NCBI GenBank assembly: GCA_023384415.1
Contig: JAHDWJ010000001.1
Coordinates: 1-64,000, forward strand
Source of the DNA: Anaerolineae bacterium
GTDB lineage: Bacteria > Chloroflexota > Anaerolineae > Promineifilales > Promineifilaceae
DNA: 64,000 nucleotides
Reading direction: 5' to 3'
Part shown: positions 42,408-51,824 of the stretch, one piece after another
How positions within the stretch are numbered: the first letter of the stretch is position 1
Layout: each line of letters begins with the position of its first letter
Notes under the pieces: model-generated
What the model saw: the letters and a program-made list of their open reading frames with translations, nothing else
What the model was told of the DNA's origin: nothing
The model's database searches: none
Translations under genes and position numbers: made by a program

Positions 42408-44120
42408 ATGAGACAATTATGGTACGCGGCCGCACTCTGTCTTTTCCTTCTAACAAGCTGCACCCAGCCACAAGACAATACCCCCACCCCAGTGGCCCAG
42501 GCCACAAAGGTCCCCCTTATCTCCACCGCCGCTTTGACCCCCACCGCTACCCTGGCCCCCCTGCCCACCCAGGTTCCCTCGGCCACGCCCCCCCTGACCC
42601 CGACCGCCACCCCCACCCCTATCCCCCCCGTTCCGGTCAGCGCGGCCGCTGGCGTACCCCTTGAGCTAATCGCGGCCGCGCAAACCGTCATCGCCCAATC
42701 CCCCGCCCAGTTCACCTGGCAGCCTGACCCATCCCAGGCTGATCTCCTTATCACCGTCATTCCCGAAGGTGAACCTATCGCCCACCCCCTGGCTGCCTGG
42801 GTGCTGGCCCTGGCTGCCCCGTTCCCCACTATCCCGGATGAGATGCTGCTGTTTGAGGTCAAAAAAGGGTGGCAAGAAGGGCGGCTTTTTCTCGATGAAG
42901 AGACCCATGCCTTGTTGCGGGCATGGTGGGGAGAACCGGCCGCGGCCGCGACCCTTCTCCCTTTGGAACAGCTTACCCCCGCCCTCTGGGAAAACCGTCC
43001 CGCCTTCACCCTGCTTCCGTTCCCTGACCTCAACCCCCAATTGAAGGTGCTGCGCCCAGATGGGCTTCTTTCCCCTATTGATCTCCATTTTGACCCGGCC
43101 ACCTACCCCCTAACGGTGATGATTGGTTTGATGGGAGAGGCTGAGGACGCGGCCGCGTTCACCACCGTGTGGTCTGGTCCCACCAGCAATTATGACCCCA
43201 GCAAAATGACCCGCCTGGCTATGACGGGGCCGGCCGGGTTCAGCCGAGCCACAGCGGTGCGAATGGAGCGGCATGGCCTGCAATACCCTGGCGAAGAGGT
43301 TGCCCCTTTGCTTAATGCCGTTGATTTCGCCCACATGAGCCACGAAAACCCGTTCACCCCCGACTGCCCCCCACCCCAATCTACCGGCGGCACCACCTTC
43401 TGCGCCCATGAAAGATACATTGAACTGATGCTTTATATGGGCATAGATATCAATGAAATGACCGGCAACCATTTGAATGATTGGGGAGAGCGGAACCTGC
43501 AATATACCTTTGATTTGTTTGAGCAGCATGGTATCCAAACTTTTGGCGGCGGCCGCGACCTGGAATCCGCTCGCCAACCCTTGCTCATCGAACACAACGG
43601 CAACCAGCTCGCTTTTGTGGGGTGCAACCCGGTTGGCCCCTGGGCTGTCTGGGCCAGAGAGGGGTATGCCGGGGCGCTGCCTTGTGATGATTACAGCTAC
43701 ATCCAGGCCCTCATCACCACCCTCAATGAACAAGGGTATATCGTCATTGCTACCCTGCAATATTTAGAACATTTTATGTACGATGTTTGGGCGGAGCAGC
43801 GGCGGGATTTTGATGGGCTGGCTCAGGCAGGAGCGACGATTGTCAGTGGCAGCCAGGGGCATCATCCCCAGGCGTTCAACTTTGTCAATGGCGGCTTCAT
43901 CCATTACGGCCTGGGCAATTTCATGGCTGACCAGATGTGGTCCCTGCCTACCCGTCAGACGATGATTGATATTTACACCCTTTATGACGGCCAGCTCCTC
44001 TCGGTGCAAATCTGGACCGGGCTGATTGAAGATTACGGGCGGCCGCGCCCCATGACCCTTGAAGAGCGCACCCAATTGCTTGAGTTGGTATTCACTGCCA
44101 GCGGTTGGCCGGTGCGATAG
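42408..44120 (+). CDS. CapA-family lipoprotein (PGA-cap metallophosphatase-like)
   Basis: 570 residues. The signal peptide ends in the lipobox LTSC; a Thr/Pro-rich spacer to about residue 90 follows, then a helical region and the CapA domain. Metal-site motifs are TGNHLNDWG (His and Asn), DFAHMSHE, GSQGHHPQAF and IHYGLGNF, matching CapA/PgsA, related to calcineurin-like phosphatases. CapA acts in poly-gamma-glutamate capsule synthesis or anchoring; here only CapA is visible, so an independent cell-surface phosphoesterase is also possible. It has AGGAAATT before the ATG. Confidence 0.82.
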   Translation: MRQLWYAAALCLFLLTSCTQPQDNTPTPVAQATKVPLISTAALTPTATLAPLPTQVPSATPPLTPTATPTPIPPVPVSAAAGVPLELIAAAQTVIAQSPAQFTWQPDPSQADLLITVIPEGEPIAHPLAAWVLALAAPFPTIPDEMLLFEVKKGWQEGRLFLDEETHALLRAWWGEPAAAATLLPLEQLTPALWENRPAFTLLPFPDLNPQLKVLRPDGLLSPIDLHFDPATYPLTVMIGLMGEAEDAAAFTTVWSGPTSNYDPSKMTRLAMTGPAGFSRATAVRMERHGLQYPGEEVAPLLNAVDFAHMSHENPFTPDCPPPQSTGGTTFCAHERYIELMLYMGIDINEMTGNHLNDWGERNLQYTFDLFEQHGIQTFGGGRDLESARQPLLIEHNGNQLAFVGCNPVGPWAVWAREGYAGALPCDDYSYIQALITTLNEQGYIVIATLQYLEHFMYDVWAEQRRDFDGLAQAGATIVSGSQGHHPQAFNFVNGGFIHYGLGNFMADQMWSLPTRQTMIDIYTLYDGQLLSVQIWTGLIEDYGRPRPMTLEERTQLLELVFTASGWPVR

Positions 44121-44317
44121 TGAGCGATGAGCGGTAAGCAGTTGCCACTCATACCTCATACCTCAATCTCCCCATATTTTGTCAAACTATTGCCGATATT
44201 TCATACATCCAGTTTCTCGTTTCCTGCGTCATACCTTTTGATTCAGTTGATCAACGGTATTTAAGCAGGGCCATTTTCTTAAATGGGGAATGGCAATAGG
44301 AAAAAGGAGTGGATGTT

Positions 44318-45742
44318 ATGAAACGTCGTATCATGTTGTTTGGTTTACTGTTTTTGCCCCTTGCTTTATTGGCCGCCATGTTTAACCAGACCGCGGCCGC
44401 GGCCGGACCAGGGGATGCCCGTGTCCGTGTGGTGCATGCCTCGCCCGATGCTCCCAATGTAGATGTCTGGGTAGGTGGGGCGTATGCGTATCAAAATGTT
44501 CCCTTTGGGGCTATCGGTGACTATGCCATTTTGCCCGCCGGGAGCTATCTGGTTCAGGTAGAGCCAGCCGGGGCTGGGGGAGCTGGCCCGTTTGTTATCT
44601 CCGCCACCCTCAACTTTGCCGCCGGTACCGATACCACTATCGCCGCCACCGACTTGCTGGCCAATATCACCCCCCTGGTGCTAGCCGACAACAACGCTTT
44701 GCCCGCCGTCGGTAATGCCCATGTGCGCTTCATCCACGCTTCCCCAGATGCCCCAGCGGTAGATATTACTCTCACCGATGGCACCATCATCTTTGGCGAT
44801 TATGCGTTCCAGGAAGTTAGCCCATACACCCCCATCCCGGTGGGTACCTACAATTTGCAGGTGCGGCTCCAGGGTACCAGCACCGTCGTCCTCAATCTGC
44901 CCGGTATCACTTTGGATGACCGTAATGTGTACACGGTCTATGCCGTTGGCCTGGCTGGGGGGTCCCCCGCTCTGAGTGCGGCTATCAGCCTGGATGCTGG
45001 CCCCTCCCGAGTGCGGGTGGCCCATCTCTCCCCGGATGCCCCCAATGTGGATGCCCTGGTCAATGGCGCGGCCGCGTTCACCAATGTCGGCTTTGAAACT
45101 GTGACCCCCTACGCCGCCCTCACCAACAATGAGTATCAGATTCAGGTTGAGCCAGCCGGGGCTGGGGGGGCTGGCCCGTTTGTCATCTCCGCCACCCTGA
45201 CGCTTGATCCCAATGTAGATTACACCATCGCCGCTATTGACGTGCTGGCGAACATTACCCCGCTGGTATTGGTGGATGATAACTCCCGGCCGGCGGCTGG
45301 CAATGCCCATGTCCGCTTTGTCCACGCTTCCCCTAACGCCCCGGCGGTAGACATCACCCTGACAGATGGCACAGTCCTGTTTGGTAATGTCGCTTTTGGG
45401 GAAGCCAGCAATTATCTGCCTGTGCCTGGTGGGGTGTACGATTTAGAGGTGCGGCTCCAGGGCACCAGCACGGTGGTGTTGAGCCTGCCCGGTATTGCTC
45501 TCTATGCTGACCATGTGTACACCGTGTTTGCTACTGGTCTGGTAGGCAGCTCTACTACCCCGCTCAACGCCATTTTGATTACCGACGCCAGCTACTTTGT
45601 GCCGACGGATGTCTCTCTGACCGGGTTTGGCGGTGAGTCGAATAATTTCTCTTGGGGGATGATCGCGGCCGCGTTGACGGTTCTCCTGCTTTTGGGGGCC
45701 GGCATGGTCATTGGCTGGCGCCGCGCTGGAGCCACAGGTTAA
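44318..45742 (+). CDS. Membrane-anchored DUF4397 repeat protein (A-B-A-B)
   Basis: 474 residues from the ATG at 44318, which has AAGGAG eight bases upstream; GTG at 44309 is less good. A signal peptide is followed by four DUF4397 domains, each opening with VRVVHASPDAP-like words, in the order A-B-A-B; the two A domains share long near-identical stretches (VEPAGAGGAGPFVISATL). The C-terminus has one membrane helix (MIAAALTVLLLLGAGMVIG) and basic RR. It is displayed outside the membrane. Function of DUF4397 is unknown; the beta-rich repeats suggest adhesion. Confidence 0.85.
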   Translation: MKRRIMLFGLLFLPLALLAAMFNQTAAAAGPGDARVRVVHASPDAPNVDVWVGGAYAYQNVPFGAIGDYAILPAGSYLVQVEPAGAGGAGPFVISATLNFAAGTDTTIAATDLLANITPLVLADNNALPAVGNAHVRFIHASPDAPAVDITLTDGTIIFGDYAFQEVSPYTPIPVGTYNLQVRLQGTSTVVLNLPGITLDDRNVYTVYAVGLAGGSPALSAAISLDAGPSRVRVAHLSPDAPNVDALVNGAAAFTNVGFETVTPYAALTNNEYQIQVEPAGAGGAGPFVISATLTLDPNVDYTIAAIDVLANITPLVLVDDNSRPAAGNAHVRFVHASPNAPAVDITLTDGTVLFGNVAFGEASNYLPVPGGVYDLEVRLQGTSTVVLSLPGIALYADHVYTVFATGLVGSSTTPLNAILITDASYFVPTDVSLTGFGGESNNFSWGMIAAALTVLLLLGAGMVIGWRRAGATG

Positions 45743-45789
45743 GGGGATCCTCCGCAGATTAACGTGGATTTTAGAGATTAGAACGGGAG

Positions 45790-45858
45790 AACACGGATTT
45801 ACGGGATTTACGGATTGTTGCGGAATGCGTAAATCCGTAAATCCTGCCCATCCGTGTT
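45790..45858. terminator. AATCCGTAAATCC-family cruciform between convergent genes
   Basis: Outer arms AACACGGAT and ATCCGTGTT, and inner arms GGATTTACGGATT (45804-45816) and AATCCGTAAATCC (45832-45844), all perfect. Placed between the convergent DUF4397 and flavoprotein genes, so it can terminate both. Confidence 0.75.
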
Positions 45859-45883
45859 TCTTCCCAGGGTTATTCCCCAGCTA

Positions 45884-47119
45884 TCAGACCGAAACCCCTA
45901 CCGTATAGCCGCTAGCCCAGGCCCATTGGAAGTTGTAGCCGCCAATGCGACCGTCTACATCACAGATTTCGCCACACAGGAATAAGCCAGGGCAAACTCG
46001 CGAGGCCATCGTTTTCAGGTCGAGTTCGTTCAAGGGGACTCCCCCCGCTGTTACTTCAGCCACATTGAAGCCGCGATGACCGCTCACGGGCAGCGGGAGT
46101 TGGGTGAGAACGGTGAGCAGAGTATGGCGCTGCGGCCGCGTCAGGCTGCCCACCTTCATCCCTCCATCCAGCCCGGCCTGTTCCCCCAAGGCCCGCCCCA
46201 ACCGTTCCGGCAAATATTCCCCCAGCCAGCGGCGCACCGTTACTCCCCCGGCCTGGAGTAAAGCCGCCTCAGCCGTTTCCCAGGTCAACCCAGGCAGCCA
46301 ATTTACCGTCAGGGAGGCCGCGGCCGCATCCAACTGAGCGGCCAAAAAATAACGGCTCATGTCCAGCACCACTGGCCCAGAAAGGCCAAAATGGGTACAG
46401 AGCAGCGAGCCGGTCAACGCCAGTCGCTTCCGGCCCGTCCCCGCCCCTAACGTCAAACTGGCGGGCACAGCCACCCCACTCAGGCTGGTTAAAAAATGGC
46501 TGGGTGGTAAGGTGAGTGGTACCAGAGCGGGGAGCAAATGAGGGGTAAGCGTGTGCCCCAACTGTTGGGCCAGAAGATAGCCATGCCCATCAGAGCCACT
46601 TTTGGGCAAACTTTTCCCCCCCGTTGCCAGGACCAGGTGGCGGGTGGCCCAACGGCCCCAGGGGCCAGAAACGGTGAACCCTGTTTCGCTCTTCTGCACC
46701 GCCTCAACCCGGTAAGGGTGATGAATGGTGGCGTTAGCCTGCGCGGCCGCGTTCAGCAAAGCGTGTAGCACCGTCCGCGCCTTGTCCGTTACCGGGAACA
46801 GCTTACCCGTCTCTTCCCGCTTTAGTTCCACCCCTAACTCGCGGAAAAATTGAACCGTTTGCGGCACATCAAAGCGGCGCAGCACCTTGCCGATACTGTT
46901 CCGGGAGCTGCCGGCAAATGCCTCAGCCGTCACCTCGTCGTGGGTCACATTGCACCGCCCCCCGCCCGCAACCAGGATTTTAGCCCCCAGCGTTTTGGCC
47001 CCATCGAGAATGACAATACGCCGGTCTGGGTTGGTGCGGCCGGCCCAAACCCCAGCCATCAACCCGGCCGCCCCGGCCCCCACAATTAAAATGTCGGCTG
47101 GTTTAGTTTGCTGGATCAC
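45884..47119 (-). CDS. BaiN/YhiN-family FAD-dependent oxidoreductase
   Basis: 411 residues. The FAD fold starts with ILIVGAGAAGLMAGVWAG; GAKILVAGGGRCNVTHD, LVLATGGKSLPKSGSDGHG and GGYNFQWAWASGY are the hallmarks of the HI0933/BaiN/RdsA group. The family reduces flavin with NAD(P)H, and some members act on bile acids or quinone-like substrates; the natural substrate here is unknown. It is 22 bp from the end of the kinase gene on the same strand, so they may be co-transcribed. Confidence 0.88.
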   Translation of the reverse strand: MIQQTKPADILIVGAGAAGLMAGVWAGRTNPDRRIVILDGAKTLGAKILVAGGGRCNVTHDEVTAEAFAGSSRNSIGKVLRRFDVPQTVQFFRELGVELKREETGKLFPVTDKARTVLHALLNAAAQANATIHHPYRVEAVQKSETGFTVSGPWGRWATRHLVLATGGKSLPKSGSDGHGYLLAQQLGHTLTPHLLPALVPLTLPPSHFLTSLSGVAVPASLTLGAGTGRKRLALTGSLLCTHFGLSGPVVLDMSRYFLAAQLDAAAASLTVNWLPGLTWETAEAALLQAGGVTVRRWLGEYLPERLGRALGEQAGLDGGMKVGSLTRPQRHTLLTVLTQLPLPVSGHRGFNVAEVTAGGVPLNELDLKTMASRVCPGLFLCGEICDVDGRIGGYNFQWAWASGYTVGVSV

Positions 47120-47141
47120 CCGGACGAAAATCCCTTTGGCG

Positions 47142-48932
47142 TTATGGTCTGGTCAAGGGTAGGGTGAAAAAGAAGGTACTCCCCTGGTCTGGCTCACTGG
47201 CTACCCAAATGTTCCCCCCATGTGCTTCCACTACCAGGCGACAAAAGGCCAGCCCTAACCCGGACCCTTTACGAATGGGCTGCCCATCTTCACGAGTTAC
47301 CTGGACAAATTTATCAAAAATACGGGATTGGTACACCAACGGTATCCCTTCCCCGTCATCGGTGACGCTGAGAAGAGCCTGATCCCCTTGCTGCTGGGCA
47401 GCCAGAATTACCTGCCCCCCGGCCTGGGTATATTTCAGGGCGTTACCGATCAGGTTCTCCAGCACCCGCTCTAACAACGTCTGATCTGCCGATACCAGGG
47501 GAAGCTGGGTCTCGGCCTGCACTAGGATCTGTTTCTCTTCGCCCTCGGCCAGGGGGGAGTACGCGGCCGCGCGGCTGTGCAGCAGTTTGTTCAAGTCGGT
47601 GGGGGCATAATTGGGTTGCAGGCGGCCGGCCTCCAGGCGGGTTACGTCCAATAAATCATTGATCAACCGTATTAACCGGTCAGCCGAAGCGGCTGCTGTC
47701 TGGAGAAATCGCTGACGGTTGGACCGCGCCTGTGGCTCATCTTCGGCTTTTTGCAGCCACTCCAGCCCCATAATCACCGTCGTCAGAGGGGTGCGGAGAT
47801 CGTGGACTATCATGTTGGTTAAATCATCACGGACCGCCTCAGCGGCCCGCAAATGGTGATAAGCCTGAGCCAGCTCCTGGGTGCGTTGGCTAATCAGATG
47901 ATCAGCCCGGCGCACAATGCCTAACAAGGCCAGGAACAGCAACCCCATGGAACTGCCACCGATGAGTAAACCTACTAAACGGGCGCGGGTGATGGTCGCG
48001 GCCGCGCTCACCATCCTTTCCCCCTCGGCCCCCATTCCCCCATGCCCGGCGGCCATAGTGTCCACGCCAACTTCGGCCAACACCCGCCCCAACTCCTGCT
48101 CCACAAATTGAGAGAAGAGGTGAGCGGCCAATAGAGCCAAAGCCCCCATCACAATCAGGCTGGTCACCGCAAAATAGCGGGTCAGGCTAAATTGGCGCAG
48201 CCGCTCATGCTCCTGCACCAACGCCCCGACAGCCAACAACACCCCCATCAGCAGTTGGGTATGGTAAAGCCACCAGGAAAGATGCCACAAAGGAAACTGG
48301 TGCAGGCTGACGGTGCCAATAAGCTGCCAGGCCGCAATGAGGGCCATCACCCCAGCCATCCGCTCTCCTGTTTGGCGCCACTGTTGGCCCAGCCGGAGCA
48401 TGGCGATCAACCAGGCCAGAAAGGTGCTGCTGAAAGCCAGCCAGCGGTGGAAAGGGGCTACATTTTCATCAATATAGGTGAGCCAATGGGGAACAAGGAT
48501 AACGATACCGGCAAAGAAGCCAATGGCTAAAACCAGGCTCAGGTTCACGGTACGTATCATCCGGGGGGATGGGTGAAAGGTCGCCAGCATAAAGACGATA
48601 CCCCCAATGAACAAGGTCAGCCAGGCCGCCCAACGAACACCAGGGTTGCTGGTGAAAAAGATGGCCTGGGGGGTATATAGCCCATGAATGAGGAAGATGC
48701 CGGCCATGGCCGCAAAGGCGGTGGGCAGCAGTTGGTACCGGGAAAGGCCGGCCTGGTGCAGGGTATAGGCGATAAAGAAGGAAACGACCGCGGCCGCGAA
48801 GGTGATAAAGGTGACGACGTAAAAGTGGAACAGGGGATTATGAAACGTAATATCCCATTCTGGGAACAGGGCCAAACCAACCAACAAAACCGTTGGCCCA
48901 ACCAGGCTTAGGATAATCAAAAGACGTTTCAT
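47142..48932 (-). CDS. Sensor histidine kinase with many membrane segments
   Basis: 596 residues. About seven N-terminal membrane segments are followed by two more (FAVTSLIVMGALALLAAHLF and RLVGLLIGGSSMGLLFLALLG) with a soluble loop between. The kinase core has HisKA (NMIVHDLRTPLTTVIMGLEW, His at HDLR) and HATPase_c with NALKYT, DDGEGIP and GLGLAFCRLV. It is a hybrid-free class I kinase; its regulator is not adjacent, so the pairing is unknown. The seven-segment input may sense lipids, redox or light. Confidence 0.9.
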   Translation of the reverse strand: MKRLLIILSLVGPTVLLVGLALFPEWDITFHNPLFHFYVVTFITFAAAVVSFFIAYTLHQAGLSRYQLLPTAFAAMAGIFLIHGLYTPQAIFFTSNPGVRWAAWLTLFIGGIVFMLATFHPSPRMIRTVNLSLVLAIGFFAGIVILVPHWLTYIDENVAPFHRWLAFSSTFLAWLIAMLRLGQQWRQTGERMAGVMALIAAWQLIGTVSLHQFPLWHLSWWLYHTQLLMGVLLAVGALVQEHERLRQFSLTRYFAVTSLIVMGALALLAAHLFSQFVEQELGRVLAEVGVDTMAAGHGGMGAEGERMVSAAATITRARLVGLLIGGSSMGLLFLALLGIVRRADHLISQRTQELAQAYHHLRAAEAVRDDLTNMIVHDLRTPLTTVIMGLEWLQKAEDEPQARSNRQRFLQTAAASADRLIRLINDLLDVTRLEAGRLQPNYAPTDLNKLLHSRAAAYSPLAEGEEKQILVQAETQLPLVSADQTLLERVLENLIGNALKYTQAGGQVILAAQQQGDQALLSVTDDGEGIPLVYQSRIFDKFVQVTREDGQPIRKGSGLGLAFCRLVVEAHGGNIWVASEPDQGSTFFFTLPLTRP

Positions 48933-49209
48933 ACGCTTAGGTGTATCTTCTCAAAAAATGGGGGTGGGCAGTGCCGTCCAAATTTCTTACTTGTGCGGGC
49001 AAGAAAGAATCTTACCCTACAAACCCAAAATATTGAGAAGCTGCAAGTTAACTTTCAAAATCCGGCTGTTCCGGTCTCTTTCATCTATCACTTTGGCAAG
49101 GCTGGGGCCAGCCTGATGGGCCGCGGTTCATGCACAACACCAATGATACCATTAACTGGGTAGCTTTGATCTATATTACGTTAAGAAGGCGCAAAAAGAG
49201 CCCGTTTGC
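48933..49209. other. Intergenic region with hairpin
   Basis: Upstream of the kinase gene. TTCTTACTTG (48984-48993) and CAAGAAAGAA (49000-49009) form an imperfect hairpin, a possible operator or terminator. Nothing else recognised. Confidence 0.45.
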
Positions 49210-51630
49210 TTACGCGGCCGCAGCCCGGCCTGACCAGAGCCACAGCACCAACGCCAACGCCGCCCCATAACAAAGCACCCCCACCAGAGAAACCGCATAA
49301 AAGCCAAATTGCAGGGCCAAAATTGTGGCCATCGCCGACCCAACAACGGAAGTTGCCCCGTTAATCGCCCATAACCAGGGAGTCACGGCCGCGTCGCGGC
49401 CGCCAATCCAGCGCAGCCCCAACGGAAACGGCTGACCCATCATAAACCCGGCGGGAAAGATGAACAACACCGCCACCCCAATACGTACCCCCAACGGCCA
49501 TTGTTGGGTCAGGGTCAGAATAGGTGTCAGGAGCAAAAGCTGTAAACCAATGATGGCTAACAAAGCCAACAATACCCCACGCAGCCGGGACAACATCAAC
49601 CCTGGGGGCACTTGCTGGCTGCTTAAACTGCCAATCCCCCCACTCAACAACAGGGCAAACAGCACCACCGCCAGGGCATACGTAGGTGATCCCAAATACA
49701 AAGTGAGCCGCTGAATGAAGGGAACTTCAACCAGCATGAAGCCGGCCCCCAACGCCCCGAAGTAAAGCAGGTATGAACCGTGTTGGGAGAGGGAGAGGTC
49801 GCGGCCGCGTCGCAGCAGCAGCGGCCCCACAATAAACAAGCCGGTAAACAAGGTGGAGATAATCAGCACCCCGCGCAGCACCCGGTTCGCCTCAACACTG
49901 GCCCGGTAAGCTGGGTTTTCATTCAGGGACGGCGTGGCCGGGCTGCCAGGGCGGACAAAGTTAAAGAAAAACGGCTGATTATCTGTTGGCGGGGCGATAT
50001 TCAGGCGATAACTGCGAATGACCTGGTTCATGTTGGCGGCCGCGATGAGGGCATGAACCGGATTATTCTCTAGAGGGATACCAGGGGCATGAAGCACGGT
50101 AAACTCCATACTTTCCGCCAGGGCGACCAGTTCCGCTACCTCAGCGGCCGTAAACGGGCTTTTCTTCAGCAGCATGGTAGCTAACCCTTCCGTAGCTGAC
50201 CGGTTTTGGGAAAAGTTAGCAATGACTACGATATGATCGGCGGGGTTTGCAACCTGCTTTTGCTGCCAGGCATCCATCCCCAGGGCTACCAGCCGCAGCG
50301 TCTCCGTTGGATCGGCGATGAAATACCAGCGGGAGAAGCTGACCATCCCCCCAGGCGTCAACCGGTCATAGTAAGTAAGGAACGCCTCACGGGTATATAG
50401 CCCATTTTCGGAGAGGGCAAACGCCCCCGCCGATGAGGCGGCCCAGGTATCAATCAAAGATGCTTGAATGAGATCATACTGGGTGTCATGGCGAGCCAGA
50501 TAGGTGCGGGCGTCCTCAATGGCTACGGTGACGCCAGGCTGCTCGTAAACATAGCCGGTATAGTCGCCAAAATGGTACCGGGCCGCTTCAATAATGGCCG
50601 GGTTTAGCTCCACCCCAGTTATTTGCCGCGCCCCAAAGAGAAGACCAGTTAAAACATCGCGGCCGCCGCCCGGCCCAATGATAAAAACGTTGGCTTCCGG
50701 CAGCAGATAATAGGCCAACGAGGTCAAATCATAACGCAGGAAATCAATCGTTGACCATTGCCCATCCCACCATTGGATGGGTGTCCCCGCTTTACCATCT
50801 ATGAGGAGCAAATGATGCCCGGGGTCTGGCCCCACGTAGGTCGGGCTAAGGCCCCAACCAAATGGCTGCAACCAGTACGGGTCTTCATAAACTGTCACCC
50901 TGGAGAGGGCATTCCACCGCTCATACAATACCTGCCGGTCAGCATCATACCCGCTGCGGGCACGGACTTCCAGCCATTCGTTTTGCTGGTTGCTCAGCAA
51001 CAGCCCCAGCAGCCCTAGAAAAACAGCCGCACTGGCTATCTGATAGCTGCGGCTGGCTTCCAGAGCGAAACAGATGGCCGCCGCGGCCGCGATCACCCCC
51101 ACCAACAGCACCACATTGGCCCCCCCAAACCAGCTCAAAGCGGCAATACTCACTATGCAGCCCAGGCTGGCCCCTACCAGATCATAAAAATATATCTGCC
51201 CCGCCGCCAGGCTAAAATGGCTTAAAGCCAGGGCCACCACCGCCCCCCCCAGTAAGAAGGGCACGGCTAAAACCAGGTATATCAGAGCCAGCCAGCCCCA
51301 ATCCTTCCAGGCAAAGGTGAAGCTGCTCCCTCCACCCATATCGAACGGGATACGCAAATAGAGGGTAAAACAGGTGACGATAGCGGCCGCGAACAACATC
51401 GCCAGCAAAGCCAGCCGGGCCGGGGTTCGTTCTGCCGGGAAAAGGTGGGGAAACAGATAAAGCCACACCCCGGCGGCCCCACTACCCAGCAGAGCCAGGG
51501 AAATAGCCATAAAAGCAAAGTGGTACCACATCAACACGGAAAAAATGCGCGTCAGGGAGACCTCCAGGGTCAAAATCGCCATTGTGGTCAAAAACACCCC
51601 CGGCAGCACAAAGAAACGCGGATTCCTCAT
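49210..51630 (-). CDS. Membrane protein with spermidine-synthase-like domain
   Basis: 806 residues. About six N-terminal membrane segments, then a spermidine-synthase-like Rossmann domain (FIIGPGGGRDVLTGLLFGA, GVELNPAIIEAARYHFG, IEDARTYLARH, DLIQASLIDTWAA) and about six to seven more membrane segments at the C-terminus. Proteins with this architecture are known in many bacteria and their catalytic role is unclear; the fold would bind decarboxylated S-adenosylmethionine. It is probably an integral membrane methyl- or aminopropyltransferase-like protein. Octamer sites are dense here. Confidence 0.82.
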   Translation of the reverse strand: MRNPRFFVLPGVFLTTMAILTLEVSLTRIFSVLMWYHFAFMAISLALLGSGAAGVWLYLFPHLFPAERTPARLALLAMLFAAAIVTCFTLYLRIPFDMGGGSSFTFAWKDWGWLALIYLVLAVPFLLGGAVVALALSHFSLAAGQIYFYDLVGASLGCIVSIAALSWFGGANVVLLVGVIAAAAAICFALEASRSYQIASAAVFLGLLGLLLSNQQNEWLEVRARSGYDADRQVLYERWNALSRVTVYEDPYWLQPFGWGLSPTYVGPDPGHHLLLIDGKAGTPIQWWDGQWSTIDFLRYDLTSLAYYLLPEANVFIIGPGGGRDVLTGLLFGARQITGVELNPAIIEAARYHFGDYTGYVYEQPGVTVAIEDARTYLARHDTQYDLIQASLIDTWAASSAGAFALSENGLYTREAFLTYYDRLTPGGMVSFSRWYFIADPTETLRLVALGMDAWQQKQVANPADHIVVIANFSQNRSATEGLATMLLKKSPFTAAEVAELVALAESMEFTVLHAPGIPLENNPVHALIAAANMNQVIRSYRLNIAPPTDNQPFFFNFVRPGSPATPSLNENPAYRASVEANRVLRGVLIISTLFTGLFIVGPLLLRRGRDLSLSQHGSYLLYFGALGAGFMLVEVPFIQRLTLYLGSPTYALAVVLFALLLSGGIGSLSSQQVPPGLMLSRLRGVLLALLAIIGLQLLLLTPILTLTQQWPLGVRIGVAVLFIFPAGFMMGQPFPLGLRWIGGRDAAVTPWLWAINGATSVVGSAMATILALQFGFYAVSLVGVLCYGAALALVLWLWSGRAAAA

Positions 51631-51748
51631 ACAATTTACTCCTGCGAATTTAGTTTCTAATTCCTGGTTTCAAGTTCTCTCATTTTCATCCATCTTGGCC
51701 TACCTGACCAGTTTACCCATTTTGATTCGTTGTGCTAAACTCCACAGC

Positions 51749-51783
51749 AATCTGTGTCCATCTGTGACATCTGGGGATAAATC
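51749..51783 (-). repeat. Intergenic repeat family D, copy 3 (inverted)
   Basis: 35 bp whose reverse complement matches 28055-28089 with one mismatch. Lies just upstream of the uridylyltransferase-deaminase gene. Confidence 0.75.
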
Positions 51784-51824
51784 CCTTTGGGTTTGCCCTG
51801 ATTTAAAGAGGTGAGATAGCGCGT

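Noticed and set aside
42290..43102. 270-codon minus-strand frame
   Set aside because: Antisense to the CapA-like gene, with low-complexity Gly/Arg/Val sequence produced by the GC-rich linker.
43110..43760. 216-codon minus-strand frame
   Set aside because: Antisense to the CapA domain; not a recognisable protein.
44681..45325. 214-codon minus-strand frame
   Set aside because: Antisense to the DUF4397 repeats.
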